Source of the DNA: Gemmatimonadota bacterium
Lineage (GTDB): Bacteria; JAAXHH01
Assembly: GCA_026702745.1 (NCBI GenBank)
Contig: JAPPBT010000065.1
Location: forward strand, 186,001 to 250,000
Direction: 5' to 3'
Length of the DNA: 64,000 nt
In this document: piece by piece, positions 55,078 through 63,674 of the stretch
Layout: each line of letters starts with the position of its first letter
How positions within the stretch are numbered: the stretch's first letter is position 1
Translations under genes and position numbers: made by a program
Notes under the pieces: generated by a model
The model's database searches: none
Told to the model about the DNA's origin: nothing
Seen by the model: only the letters and a program-made list of their open reading frames with translations

Positions 55078-55192
55078 TCAGATGCTGTGGAGATGGATCG
55101 AGGTGGCTAAAGGAAGCTGTTAAGCAGAGGGATGGGACGTGGACGCCGGAAGCATCAGGCCAGTAAGGAGAGAACACATTGAAAAACTTTAA

Positions 55193-55277
55193 CGGAGAGG
55201 GTGGGATTCGAACCCACGGTGCCCGAAGGCACAACGGTTTTCGAGACCGTCCGATTCAACCACTCTCGCACCTCTCC
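55193..55277 (-). tRNA. tRNA-Ser(CGA)
   Basis: Class II, 85 nt, with long variable arm; anticodon loop CTCGAAA gives CGA. Its 3' 27 bases are identical to those of tRNA-Ser(GGA). The 5' end overlaps the 3' end of tadA by 22 bp. Confidence 0.93.
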
Positions 55278-55771
55278 GGCAACCTCGGTTCGTCAGCTGT
55301 ACCGCCCGCTCCCCTTTTTGCCCTGAAGAAGTCCTTCAGCAGCCTTGAACAGGATTCCGCCAGCACACCTCGCGTTACAGCCACCTGGTGATTCAACCGG
55401 GTGTCCCGCACGATATCGCGCAGGGACCCACAGGCCCCGGTCTTGGGATCGTCTGCCCCGTACACGAGTTCGTCCAGACGAGCCAGCACGATCGCCCCCG
55501 CGCACATGGCGCAGGGTTCCAGCGTAACGTAAATCGTGGCCCCGGCCAGCCGTTCATAACCCAGCGACGCACTGGCTTCGCGGATCGCGAGCATCTCGGC
55601 ATGGGCGGTGGGATCGCGCAAACGCTCCACGCGATTCTGGCCCCGGCCGATGACCACGCCATCGCGCACGATCACGGCCCCGACGGGCACATCACCGGCG
55701 GCTTCCGCCAACCGGGCTTCTTCCAGCGCCAGCCTGAGCCATTCTTCGTGTTCGCCCTCGTTCGTTCTCAT
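55256..55771 (-). CDS. tadA: tRNA-specific adenosine deaminase
   Basis: ATG 55771 (MRTNEGEHEEWLRLALEEA) gives 171 residues. HAE zinc/catalytic motif in PTAHAEMLAIREA and PCAMC in TLEPCAMCAGAI are clear. It makes inosine 34 in tRNA-Arg(ACG), encoded just upstream at 55793. Its stop codon lies inside the tRNA-Ser(CGA) gene. Confidence 0.93.
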   Translation of the reverse strand: MRTNEGEHEEWLRLALEEARLAEAAGDVPVGAVIVRDGVVIGRGQNRVERLRDPTAHAEMLAIREASASLGYERLAGATIYVTLEPCAMCAGAIVLARLDELVYGADDPKTGACGSLRDIVRDTRLNHQVAVTRGVLAESCSRLLKDFFRAKRGAGGTADEPRLPERCESG

Positions 55772-55792
55772 GCTCCCGCGTCCCACGGAAAA

Positions 55793-55866
55793 TACGCCCG
55801 GAGGGAGTCGAACCCCCAACCTCCTGATCCGTAGTCAGGTGCTCTATCCAATTGAGCTACAGGCGC
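55793..55866 (-). tRNA. tRNA-Arg(ACG)
   Basis: 74 nt; acceptor GCGCCTG/CGGGCGT with wobbles; anticodon loop CTACGGA gives ACG, the TadA substrate. T-loop GGTTCGACTCC. Confidence 0.9.
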
Positions 55867-55970
55867 TCAGGACCAGCATAACAGAGCACCGCAAACTACA
55901 GAACAGACCCGTCAAAGTCAAGTGGATTCTGACGCCTGATCCGTAGTCCGGAGCGCCACGAATCAGGCTG

Positions 55971-56498
55971 TCAGAAAGCGTCGTGAACCCGCCGTTCCAG
56001 ATAGATTCTTCCCCGTTCGACGTATCCTTCCGCGGTCCGGTGTATGCGTTCGATCTGCTCGTCCGTGACGGAACGTACCACCCGTCCGGGAACGCCTACG
56101 ACCAGGGAGCCCGGAGGTACTTCCGTGTTTTCGAGCACCAGTGCGCCGGCGCCGATGATGCTGTGCCTGCCGATCCGCGCGCCGCTGAGGATCACGGCGC
56201 CCATGGAAATCAGCACGTGGTCCTCCACCACCGCGCCGTGGACGATGGCGCGGTGCCCCACGGTTACGCCCTTGCCCAGTTCGGTGGGCATGCCGGCGTC
56301 GATGTGGAGGACGCTGCCGTCCTGCACGTTGGTTCCCTCGCCGATGGTTACGGGCTCGTCGTCCGCCCGGATCACCACCTGGAACCAGATGCTCGCGTCC
56401 TTGCCGATGTCGACGGCGCCGATCAGGTCGGCGCTTTCTGCCACGAAGGCGGACGGATGGATGCGGGGAGCGTGGTGGACGTACTGGTTGGAAGTCAT
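55971..56498 (-). CDS. Gamma-carbonic anhydrase family protein
   Basis: A 175-residue left-handed beta-helix with hexapeptide repeats. ADDEPVTIGEGTNVQDGSVLH, TVGHRAIVHGAVVEDHVLIS (zinc His) and SIIGAGALVLENTEVPPGS match the YrdA/PaaY type. It may hydrate CO2 or be a metal-bound scaffold. Confidence 0.85.
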   Translation of the reverse strand: MTSNQYVHHAPRIHPSAFVAESADLIGAVDIGKDASIWFQVVIRADDEPVTIGEGTNVQDGSVLHIDAGMPTELGKGVTVGHRAIVHGAVVEDHVLISMGAVILSGARIGRHSIIGAGALVLENTEVPPGSLVVGVPGRVVRSVTDEQIERIHRTAEGYVERGRIYLERRVHDAF

Positions 56499-56567
56499 GT
56501 GAGGCTCGTTTTCAGGCGGCGGCGGCGGCGAATCCGGCTGGGGGGCTTCCGCCTCGCCCGCATTGCG

Positions 56568-57860
56568 CTAACCGGCTGCGTCCTGTCCGGGCACTACCCT
56601 GGGGATCACATAAGGCCCTCTTGGAACGACCGCGATGGTGGCGCCGGCGCCGTGACGCTTCAGTGCCCGTGTGATGCCGGCCTCGACGGACGGAATGGGC
56701 TCGACCAGGCAGTCCCGGACGTCGTCGTCACTCAGCCCGTCCGTGTAAAGATACACCCGGCCCTTCTTCAGCGCCTTGACCAGTTCCTCGATCTCCCACT
56801 GGTCGATGGTGAACACGCCCGGTTGCTGAATCCAGTGGATGAAGGCGTCGATGTCCGTCGTCTTCCGAAGCAGTTCTTCGAACTCCGCGCTGCCGATCCC
56901 GTCTGCGCATCCCGCGGCGATGACGATGGATCCGCCTTCTTTCAGGATGTCCAGCACGCCGACCATGCCCTTCACGGCCTGGTAGAAGGTGGTGTCCAGG
57001 GGATAGCCGGCCGACGAGGTCACGACGATGTCCACCGGTTCTTCGACGGAGGCCACGACCATGCCGTCCACGTGGCGGACGCCGTGCCGATGCGCCCGGT
57101 CGAGCTCGCCGGCAAACACCCCGGTGATCTGGCGGTCCTCATCCATGGCCACGTTGAGGATGAAATCCACCCCGGCCCGCCGGGCGATTTCCAGCGCGGC
57201 CTCGTGAAGGGGGTTGCCGTCGAGCACACCCGTCGTGGCGTTGGGATGCTCCAGGATACCGGGTCCGTGAAGATGCTCGATCGTCTCCACGCCCACGAGT
57301 CCGGGCGCGACCAGCTTGCGTCCGCCCGAGTACCCGGCCATGAAGTGCGCCTCGATCAGCCCGGTCAGCACCTTGAGGTCGCTTTCCACGTATCTGCGGT
57401 CCACGCGGATAGGGATCCCTGTGCTGGTGGCGCCCAGGTCGGCCTGTTCGTTCCCACTGCGGGCGACGTGGTTGACGACGGGATACCGGTCCACCACGTC
57501 GCCGGTCAGGGTCTCGCGAAGCTGTTCCTCGTCCATGGGGGCGTGCAGCCCCGTGGCGACCAGGAGGGTGATGTCCTCCGGTCTGATCCCGCTTTGCTCC
57601 AGGCATTCAAGGAGCGGCGGCAGGATAATGTCGTGGGGGACGGGTCGGGTGATGTCGGAAACGACCACGCACGCGTTGCGGCGGCCCCGGGCGATTTCCG
57701 CAAGGGGCGGACCGGCCACAGGTCGCTGCAGGGCCTCCCGGGTCGAGGTCACCGGATCATCGAGCGGAGGCGTTTCCCGCATCTTGAGGACAACGGCCAG
57801 ATTTTCGTCCGGGACGCTTACCTCGAGGCCGGATTTATGGTAGTCGAGGGTGATGTTCAC
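56568..57860 (-). CDS. LarA/DUF2088-family racemase-like protein
   Basis: A 430-residue protein. VVSDITRPVPHDII (catalytic Asp-Arg), a GLHAPM region, EAHFMAGYSGGRKLVAPG (Lys that carries the nickel-pincer cofactor in LarA) and HGPGILEHPNA match the lactate racemase family. It probably racemises or epimerises a hydroxy acid. No larBCE maturation genes are in the window, so cofactor supply is elsewhere or it uses another chemistry. Confidence 0.8.
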   Translation of the reverse strand: MNITLDYHKSGLEVSVPDENLAVVLKMRETPPLDDPVTSTREALQRPVAGPPLAEIARGRRNACVVVSDITRPVPHDIILPPLLECLEQSGIRPEDITLLVATGLHAPMDEEQLRETLTGDVVDRYPVVNHVARSGNEQADLGATSTGIPIRVDRRYVESDLKVLTGLIEAHFMAGYSGGRKLVAPGLVGVETIEHLHGPGILEHPNATTGVLDGNPLHEAALEIARRAGVDFILNVAMDEDRQITGVFAGELDRAHRHGVRHVDGMVVASVEEPVDIVVTSSAGYPLDTTFYQAVKGMVGVLDILKEGGSIVIAAGCADGIGSAEFEELLRKTTDIDAFIHWIQQPGVFTIDQWEIEELVKALKKGRVYLYTDGLSDDDVRDCLVEPIPSVEAGITRALKRHGAGATIAVVPRGPYVIPRVVPGQDAAG

Positions 57861-57881
57861 GGCGGCTCCCTAAAGGACTTC

Positions 57882-58865
57882 CTACAGGTCTTCCGGCTCG
57901 ATATCGAGTCCGGGTCCCGGCGAAGGTTCGAGTATGCCCGCGGCGCCGGCATCCATCATGACCCGAGCCAGTTCACCGGGGTTGTTGTGGAGCGCCACGA
58001 TGGCCCCGCTGCTGCCCGCCAGCTTGGCACCGGACGCGCCTGCACGCCGGGCGAGTTCGATGAACCGGTCGTCCTCGGGATTGGATCCGCCGAGTGACTG
58101 CGTCAGCGCCTGGTTCTCGTTCATCAATGCTCCCAGCGCGTCGATCCGGTTATCGAGGATCACTTTCTTGCCTTCCCGGGCCAGGGCCGCGATGGCGCTA
58201 TATGCTTCGACCACTTCGGTTTCCCCGGCGAGCCAGCGTTCCCGCAAGGGGGTGTGCACGCCTCCGGAGACGCGCTGGCCTCCCGTGATGACTACGACAA
58301 GCGGCAGGGCCGGATCGGGAGCCATCGGTTCCATGGTGGCGAAGGGATCGGTCCCGTATTCCAGGTGGAATTCCTTTCCCCTGAAATCCATGTAATGAAG
58401 CCCGCCGAAGGTGCACATGTAGGCGTCCTGGTACCCGCAGAAGGTCAGGTTCTGGTACTCGATCCCGCGGACGAGCTCCGCTTGGTGGTACGGATTGTGG
58501 CGGATACCGCGATAGGCGAGCAGGCCGGCGACCATGGATACGAGTAGCGCGGTCGATCCCGACAGGCCGGCGCGGAAGGGGATACCGGTCGACCACGAGA
58601 TCCTGGCGAGCAGATCCGTAGATTCGGTTCCGGTCAACGCGACCCGGGCGATATCGAAAATGTCCTCACGTAGGGCCAGGTCGTCGGACGACGCAATGAC
58701 GCGCTGCTCGGTGCCGGCGTCCAGGACCAGGCGGTCCGCCGGCTGGATCCTGACCCGCGCCCGCTCCTTGGTCGAGCACGAAATCACGCTGCCGCCGTAC
58801 ATGTCCGTAGGATTTCCCACTATGCCGACACGGCCGGGTGCGGATGCGGTTAGGGTCCCGTTCAA
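57882..58865 (-). CDS. GHMP sugar kinase (glucuronokinase-like)
   Basis: TTG 58865 is preferred (MNGTLTASAPGRVGIVGNPT) because GGTGGAG lies 4 nt upstream; the frame extends to an ATG at 58982, but that part is an 18-bp repeat giving SARAAW repeats. 327 residues. SAPGRVGIVGNPTDMYGGSV is the substrate loop, IPFRAGLSGSTALLVSMVAG the ATP loop, and GASGAKLAGSSGAI the third motif. It probably phosphorylates a sugar or sugar acid at C1. It precedes larA-like and follows galU. Confidence 0.72.
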   Translation of the reverse strand: MNGTLTASAPGRVGIVGNPTDMYGGSVISCSTKERARVRIQPADRLVLDAGTEQRVIASSDDLALREDIFDIARVALTGTESTDLLARISWSTGIPFRAGLSGSTALLVSMVAGLLAYRGIRHNPYHQAELVRGIEYQNLTFCGYQDAYMCTFGGLHYMDFRGKEFHLEYGTDPFATMEPMAPDPALPLVVVITGGQRVSGGVHTPLRERWLAGETEVVEAYSAIAALAREGKKVILDNRIDALGALMNENQALTQSLGGSNPEDDRFIELARRAGASGAKLAGSSGAIVALHNNPGELARVMMDAGAAGILEPSPGPGLDIEPEDL

Positions 58866-58893
58866 TTGGACTCCACCCGGCGCGTATCTAGCA

Positions 58894-58944
58894 GACCATG
58901 CAGCCCGTGCGGACCATGCAGCCCGTGCGGACCATGCGGACCAC
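58894..58944. repeat. 18-bp tandem repeat
   Basis: Two perfect copies of gaccatgcagcccgtgcg (58894-58911, 58912-58929) and a partial third. It lies in the leader of the GHMP kinase. Confidence 0.95.
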
Positions 58945-58989
58945 CTGATCGACAATCGCGCCGAAACGCACGCAGTATGCACTCGGTAA

Positions 58990-59988
58990 TCATGATTCGT
59001 TCATCCGCCCTCGGAGAAGATCGCGGAAAGCAGGTCCGTCGACCTCGTCCTCCACGGCGTAATCGGCAAAGGCTTCCCAGTAGGTCAAAGGCGTACCGAT
59101 GTCGTAGCGCCGGTCGGCGGACCCCAGGGGTACGCACCAGACATTTCCACCGGGGCCGGCCGGTCCGCGCGCGCCGACGTCGCCCCCCGGACCGCCCAAG
59201 CCACCTGGGTTGCCCGCCCTTAGCAGGCCGCGGATGGCGTCGGCGAGCCAGAGTTCGCCGTTTGTTCCACGCGGCGTCGCCTCGAGCGCGGGGAAGATGC
59301 CGGGACCACAGATGTATCGGGCCGACACGGCGTAACGGCTGGGTGCGCTTTCCGCAGGCGGTTTCTCCACGATATCGTCGATGGGGAAGGCCGCGTCCGA
59401 TACGTACCTGGGCTTTACGATACCGTACCGCGACACCTTGTCATCGGGCACGTGTTCCACCGCGATGGTGCACGCGGCGTCTTCCTTCCCGTGGGTCGCC
59501 ATCATGCGACGCAGGACGCTGTCTTTCCCCGTCGACCGGATGACAGCGTCGCCCCAGGCCACGACGAAGGCGTCCGATCCCGCAAAGGCCTCACCCAGGC
59601 GCACGGCGTCGCCGTTTCCGGCCGGAACCTCCTGGCGGACGAACGAGTAGTCCAGTGCGGGCGGGCCGTGCCCATCTTCGTTGCCCGGTTCCCGCTGTGC
59701 ATCGGCTGGTCCACCGGTTGGCCCACCGGTGCGTCCATCTGACGGACCGACGGGGATTTTTGCCGCCCCGTCGGAAGTTCCACCATGCACGAAGTACTCC
59801 TCGATCGCCTTTTTGCGGCTGGAGGTCACGAAGAGGATGCGCTCGATCCCCGCGGCCGCCAGTTCATCCACAACGTGGTGAATGGCCGGTTTGCGCCCGA
59901 GGGGCAGCATTTCCTTGGGGACAGATCGCGTAAGCGGCAGCATCCGCGTGCCCAGGCCCGCGACGGGCACGACGGCCTTGCGGATCAT
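58990..59988 (-). CDS. galU: UTP-glucose-1-phosphate uridylyltransferase with Gly-rich inserts
   Basis: ATG 59988 (MIRKAVVPVAGLGTRMLPLT) gives 332 residues. AGLGTRMLPLTRSVPKEMLP (UTP loop), VVAWGDAV and IVEKPPAESAPS are typical. Two unusual Gly/Pro-rich inserts are seen (GGPTGGPADA and GNPGGLGGPGGDVGARGPAG). It would make UDP-glucose or a related nucleotide sugar for the neighbouring kinase product. It overlaps eda by ATGA. Confidence 0.85.
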   Translation of the reverse strand: MIRKAVVPVAGLGTRMLPLTRSVPKEMLPLGRKPAIHHVVDELAAAGIERILFVTSSRKKAIEEYFVHGGTSDGAAKIPVGPSDGRTGGPTGGPADAQREPGNEDGHGPPALDYSFVRQEVPAGNGDAVRLGEAFAGSDAFVVAWGDAVIRSTGKDSVLRRMMATHGKEDAACTIAVEHVPDDKVSRYGIVKPRYVSDAAFPIDDIVEKPPAESAPSRYAVSARYICGPGIFPALEATPRGTNGELWLADAIRGLLRAGNPGGLGGPGGDVGARGPAGPGGNVWCVPLGSADRRYDIGTPLTYWEAFADYAVEDEVDGPAFRDLLRGRMNES

Positions 59989-60644
59989 CCCCCACCTTCC
60001 TGTCGCGCGTTCCGAACCGCCTCGACGTATTTCCGGGCCGTATCGGTGAGCACATGCCATTCGCCCGCCGCCACGGCGGCCTTGTCGACCAGGTTACCGC
60101 CCACGGCGACAGCGCAGGCGCCCGCCCGGATGAAGTCACCCGCGTTCTCCAGGTCCACTCCGCCCGTGGGTATGAGATCGATCTGGGGGAGCGGCGCCTT
60201 GACGTCCTTGAAATAGCGGGGTCCCACCGCCGTTGCGGGAAACACCTTCACGATGTCTGCGCCACATTCCCAGGCCGTCAGGATCTCGGTAGGCGTTAAC
60301 GCACCGGGAATGACGACCTTGTCGTACCGCCGGCAGAGGGTGATGACGTCCGGGTTCAGTGTCGGCGTCACGATGTATTCGGCGCCGGCCAGGATCGCCG
60401 CACGGGCCGTTTCGGGGTCCAGCACGGTGCCCGCGCCGAGGAGGATCTCGTCCCCCAGCCGGTTCGCGCATTCGCCGATGGCGTCCAGGGCCCCGGGCGT
60501 CGTCAAGGTGATCTCGACGGCCCCGATGCCGCCTCTGCCGATGGCCTGGGCGACCTGGACCAGCGCGTCGGGCCGGTCCGCCCTGAGCACTGCAACCACG
60601 CCGCAGGCCTTGATGGAAGCGAGGTTCTCAGATCTCGAAGACAT
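59985..60644 (-). CDS. eda: KDPG/KHG aldolase
   Basis: A 219-residue class I aldolase. CGVVAVLRADRPDALVQVA, GAVEITLTTPGAL (catalytic Glu), TPTLNPDVI and ADIVKVFPA (Schiff-base Lys) are diagnostic of KDPG/4-hydroxy-2-oxoglutarate aldolase. It cleaves a keto-deoxy sugar acid phosphate, fitting the dehydratase two genes upstream. Confidence 0.92.
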   Translation of the reverse strand: MSSRSENLASIKACGVVAVLRADRPDALVQVAQAIGRGGIGAVEITLTTPGALDAIGECANRLGDEILLGAGTVLDPETARAAILAGAEYIVTPTLNPDVITLCRRYDKVVIPGALTPTEILTAWECGADIVKVFPATAVGPRYFKDVKAPLPQIDLIPTGGVDLENAGDFIRAGACAVAVGGNLVDKAAVAAGEWHVLTDTARKYVEAVRNARQEGGG

Positions 60645-60663
60645 GGATTTACTCCAACGGATG

Positions 60664-61065
60664 TTACTCCAGGGTGACCTTCACCTTGCGCTCCGGCCGC
60701 TCGTGCAGATGCCCGTGTCCCGTCAGCGCCACGCCGAGACGGATGGACGGCTTGCCGCCCACGGGGAAAATGTGATGGAACGTCAGGGCTGGTACGAAAA
60801 TGAAATCTCCCGCCTTCGCATGAACAGTCTCGTCACGGCCCTCGATCACCCAGTCGATCTCGCCCTCCAGCACCAGCCACCACTCGTCGTAATCGTGGCA
60901 GTGATTGTCGTTGACCGTGCCCGACTCCTGCCAGATGAACGCCGCGGTCACGTGGTCCGCGGCAACGACGGCGCAGGAGGCGGGCGGCGGGCCGATCCGT
61001 TCCTTGATCTCCTCGATATTGATGCGGTTGAGCGCGGCGTGCATGATCGGGTTCGGCGGGGCCAT
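60664..61065 (-). CDS. Cupin-domain protein
   Basis: About 133 residues (ATG 61065; TTG 61068 is open too, AAAGGAG upstream). One cupin barrel: NDNHCHDYDEWWLVLEGEI (metal His-His-Glu) and GDFIFVPALTFHHIFPVGG. A sugar-related isomerase or binding protein is possible. It lies between eda and the dehydratase. Confidence 0.78.
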   Translation of the reverse strand: MAPPNPIMHAALNRINIEEIKERIGPPPASCAVVAADHVTAAFIWQESGTVNDNHCHDYDEWWLVLEGEIDWVIEGRDETVHAKAGDFIFVPALTFHHIFPVGGKPSIRLGVALTGHGHLHERPERKVKVTLE

Positions 61066-61091
61066 CAAGATGCTCCTTTGGTGAACCGGGG

Positions 61092-62207
61092 CTACGCGAC
61101 CCGGTACTTCGATACGGTTTCCTCGTCTACCGTGACGCCCAGCCCGGGTCCGTCGGGCACCGCCACGAATCCTTCGTCATCGATATTGAACCTTTCATGG
61201 GTCAGTTCGTGTCGCAGCGGCGAATCGGACATGCAAAACTCGAAGACGGACGCGTTGGGCAGGGCAGCCAGGGCGTGCAGCGACGCCGCCATGGTAATGC
61301 CGCTCTTGTAACTGTGGTTGACGACCTTGCGGCCGTGCCGGTGGGCGGTCCGGCCGGCTTCGGCCATGGTCGTAATTCCGCAGCGTCCCGGGTCCGGCTG
61401 GATCCAGTCGAGCCCGCCCTCGGTGACGAGCCGTTCGAAGTCCTCGAGCCGGGACTCCGCTTCCCCGGTGGCGATGGGCACCGGACTCTCCGCGGTCAGC
61501 GCGGCATATCCTTTGATGTCGTCCGGATGCAGCGGCTCTTCGATCCAGAAGGGCCGGTACTCGGCGAACTGCCGGGACCGGGTGAGCGCGGTCTTCCAGT
61601 CCCATACCTGGCCGGCGTCGATGAGCACGTCCACCTCGTCACCCGTGCCTCGCCGGGCCTCCCGCACCAGGGCGACGTCCTGCCTTTCGTCCTTCCCCAT
61701 GGGGCCCCAGCCGAACTTCACAGCCGTGAATCCCTGGTCGGCGAATTTCCGGCCGATCGCCCGGGTCTGCTTCGGCGTGTCTCCGAACAGTACGGAGGCA
61801 TAGGCCCGGAACCTGAGCCGGTGCGCGCCGCCCAGGAGTTCGTAGACGGGCTGTCCGCTCGCTTTCCCCGCGATGTCCCAGAGCGCCAGGTTGATCCCAG
61901 CCATGGCGTGTCGCCCCACGCCGACCCGGCCATAGTAGTTTGCCGACGCCATCATCCGATCCGTGCAGGCGTCGATGTCCAGGGGATCGGCGCCGGCCAG
62001 CGCGTTGGCCAGGCCGTTGCAGATCTGGTGCGACAGCGGCGCGTCGATGACGGCCTTGACCACGGTGGGACACGAGTCGACTTCGCCCCAGCCCTTGATG
62101 CCTTCGTCGGTTTCGATGCTGATCAGGCAGGTATCCTGCGTCCCGTCACAGGCTTCCGTCACCCGGGGCAGCCGCAGGACCAAGGCGGAAACCTCGACGA
62201 TCCGCAC
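61092..62207 (-). CDS. Mandelate racemase/enolase-superfamily protein
   Basis: GTG 62207 (MRIVEVSALVLRLPRVTEA) is chosen because AGAGGAGGT sits 7-8 nt upstream; ATG 62231 is open too. 371 residues. GFTAVKFGWGP, then metal ligands DVLIDAGQVWD, FWIEEPLHPDD and PIATGEAES, and a catalytic His in VVNHSYKSG. Likely an acid-sugar dehydratase acting ahead of eda. Exact substrate unknown. Confidence 0.85.
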   Translation of the reverse strand: MRIVEVSALVLRLPRVTEACDGTQDTCLISIETDEGIKGWGEVDSCPTVVKAVIDAPLSHQICNGLANALAGADPLDIDACTDRMMASANYYGRVGVGRHAMAGINLALWDIAGKASGQPVYELLGGAHRLRFRAYASVLFGDTPKQTRAIGRKFADQGFTAVKFGWGPMGKDERQDVALVREARRGTGDEVDVLIDAGQVWDWKTALTRSRQFAEYRPFWIEEPLHPDDIKGYAALTAESPVPIATGEAESRLEDFERLVTEGGLDWIQPDPGRCGITTMAEAGRTAHRHGRKVVNHSYKSGITMAASLHALAALPNASVFEFCMSDSPLRHELTHERFNIDDEGFVAVPDGPGLGVTVDEETVSKYRVA

Positions 62208-62396
62208 GTAAACGACCTCCTCTACCCTCATCCCGGCGATGTGGAATCACGTCGGTAATGTGTGGAACGGCACGGGGGGTGTCAAGGGGAGATGGCCCTG
62301 GATCGGGGGTGGGACGCTGGCCCTCGGGCAACCGGCCCGATCACAGGTTTCATGCGGTCTGAATCCGCTTCCGGAACCGCCCCGGAACCGCCCCGG

Positions 62397-62464
62397 AAGC
62401 GCCTCCGGAACCGTGCCGGTGACGCCCCGGAAGCGCCTCCGGAACCGTGCCGGTGACGCCCCGG
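62397..62464. repeat. 34-bp perfect tandem duplication
   Basis: Two identical 34-bp copies (62397-62430 and 62431-62464) in a CCGGAA-rich stretch, which itself has shorter ccggaaccgcc repeats just upstream. Confidence 0.95.
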
Positions 62465-62550
62465 AACCGGGAAATAAACCTTGACACCTCCGCGCGGCCG
62501 CTTGCACTTTGGAGGCTGGATTAACGGCATTCCCGCTCACTTTGCGAACC

Positions 62551-62700
62551 GGCGGCCTTGCTCGGCCTCGCCTGGCCTTATCGGGTCTCAACCGGCCTTG
62601 CCTGGACCAGTCTGGCTTTGTCTGGCTTTGCCCGGATTCGCCAAGGCTACATCCGACCTCGTCCGGACTCGTCCTGACTAGCCCGGATCGGCCCGAATTC
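62551..62700. repeat. Degenerate 10-bp-periodic array, 15 units
   Basis: Fifteen consecutive 10-mers without any indel, consensus near NYCGGNYTYG, e.g. ctcggcctcg, accggccttg, two adjacent tctggctttg, cccggattcg and gtccggactc. A 10-nt period is not coding. It ends about 40 bp before the permease start. Confidence 0.85.
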
Positions 62701-62741
62701 GCTCTGCATAGCCGTCGCGGCGCATCAGAAAACCCGATCCT

Positions 62742-63674
62742 ATGTTCCGATACATCGTATACCGCATCGTAGGCCTGGTCGGCGTGCTGTTCCTGGTCAC
62801 GGTCATCACCTTCAGCCTGATGCACGCGGTACCGGGCGGCCCCTTCGACGAAGAGAAGATGCCCCTGTCGGCCGAGGCCAAGGCGAATATCCTGCGCAAG
62901 TACGGACTGGACCGCCCCCTCTACGAGCAGTACGGGCGGTATATGTGGAACGCGCTGCAATTCGATTTCGGCATCCCCTTCCAGAGTCCCGGCGAGACGG
63001 TGACGGACCTGATCGCGCGGACCTGGCCCATCAGCATGCAACTGGGCGGCATGGGCCTGGCTGTGGCCTTTTCCTTCGGCATCCTCCTGGGCATCCTGTC
63101 CGCCATACGCCAGAACACCTGGGTGGACTACGGGACCACGGTCATCGCCACCCTGGGGATCACTGTGCCCAGTTTTGCCATATCCATACTGTTCATCGTC
63201 CTCTTCGCGACCATCTGGAGGGTCCTGCCCACGGGCGGATGGGGCGGGCCGGAGACCTGGATCATGCCGGTGATCGTATACGCGCTGGGTCCCATGGCCA
63301 TCGTCGCACGGTACACCCGTTCGAGCATCCTCGAGAACCTCCGCATGGACTACGTGCGCACGGCGCGGGCAAAGGGACTGAAGGAGCGCAGCGTCCTGTT
63401 CATCCACGTGCTGAAGAACTCCCTGATCCCGCTGCTCACCATCATGGGACCCATGCTGCCCGGAGTGATGACCGGATCGCTCTTCGTCGAAGGCATCTTC
63501 CGCATCCCGGGCCTGGGGCAGTTCTTCGTCACGAGCATCTTCGAGCGGGACTACCCCATGATCATGGCCCTGACCCTGCTGGTCGCGGTGCTGATCGGAA
63601 TCGTCTACCTGATTACGGACATCCTGTACGCGCTCGTGGATCCCCGGGTCAGATACGTTCGCGGGAGCAAGTAA
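62742..63674 (+). CDS. Dpp/Opp-type ABC transporter permease
   Basis: A 310-residue permease of the DppB/OppB family: N-terminal [20 protein letters not shown] and AVPGGPFD, later [19 protein letters not shown] (EAA loop), and [11 protein letters not shown]. Six membrane segments are expected. It would import peptides or similar solutes, but the partner permease, ATPases and binding protein are not visible; the DUF368 gene follows directly instead. Confidence 0.9.
   Translation: MFRYIVYRIVGLVGVLFLVTVITFSLMHAVPGGPFDEEKMPLSAEAKANILRKYGLDRPLYEQYGRYMWNALQFDFGIPFQSPGETVTDLIARTWPISMQLGGMGLAVAFSFGILLGILSAIRQNTWVDYGTTVIATLGITVPSFAISILFIVLFATIWRVLPTGGWGGPETWIMPVIVYALGPMAIVARYTRSSILENLRMDYVRTARAKGLKERSVLFIHVLKNSLIPLLTIMGPMLPGVMTGSLFVEGIFRIPGLGQFFVTSIFERDYPMIMALTLLVAVLIGIVYLITDILYALVDPRVRYVRGSK

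Larger units (their letters stand above)
62208..62741. other. Repeat-rich intergenic region, no gene seen
   Basis: About 534 bp between the divergent enolase-superfamily and permease genes. It holds a 34-bp duplication and a 150-bp 10-bp-periodic array, both described separately. Small open frames show no protein family pattern. Confidence 0.65.

Noticed and set aside
51496-55277. Identical tRNA-Ser 3' ends as proven attachment sites
   Set aside because: Both are complete tRNA genes that share conserved sequence, and no integrase is present, so this stays only a hint.
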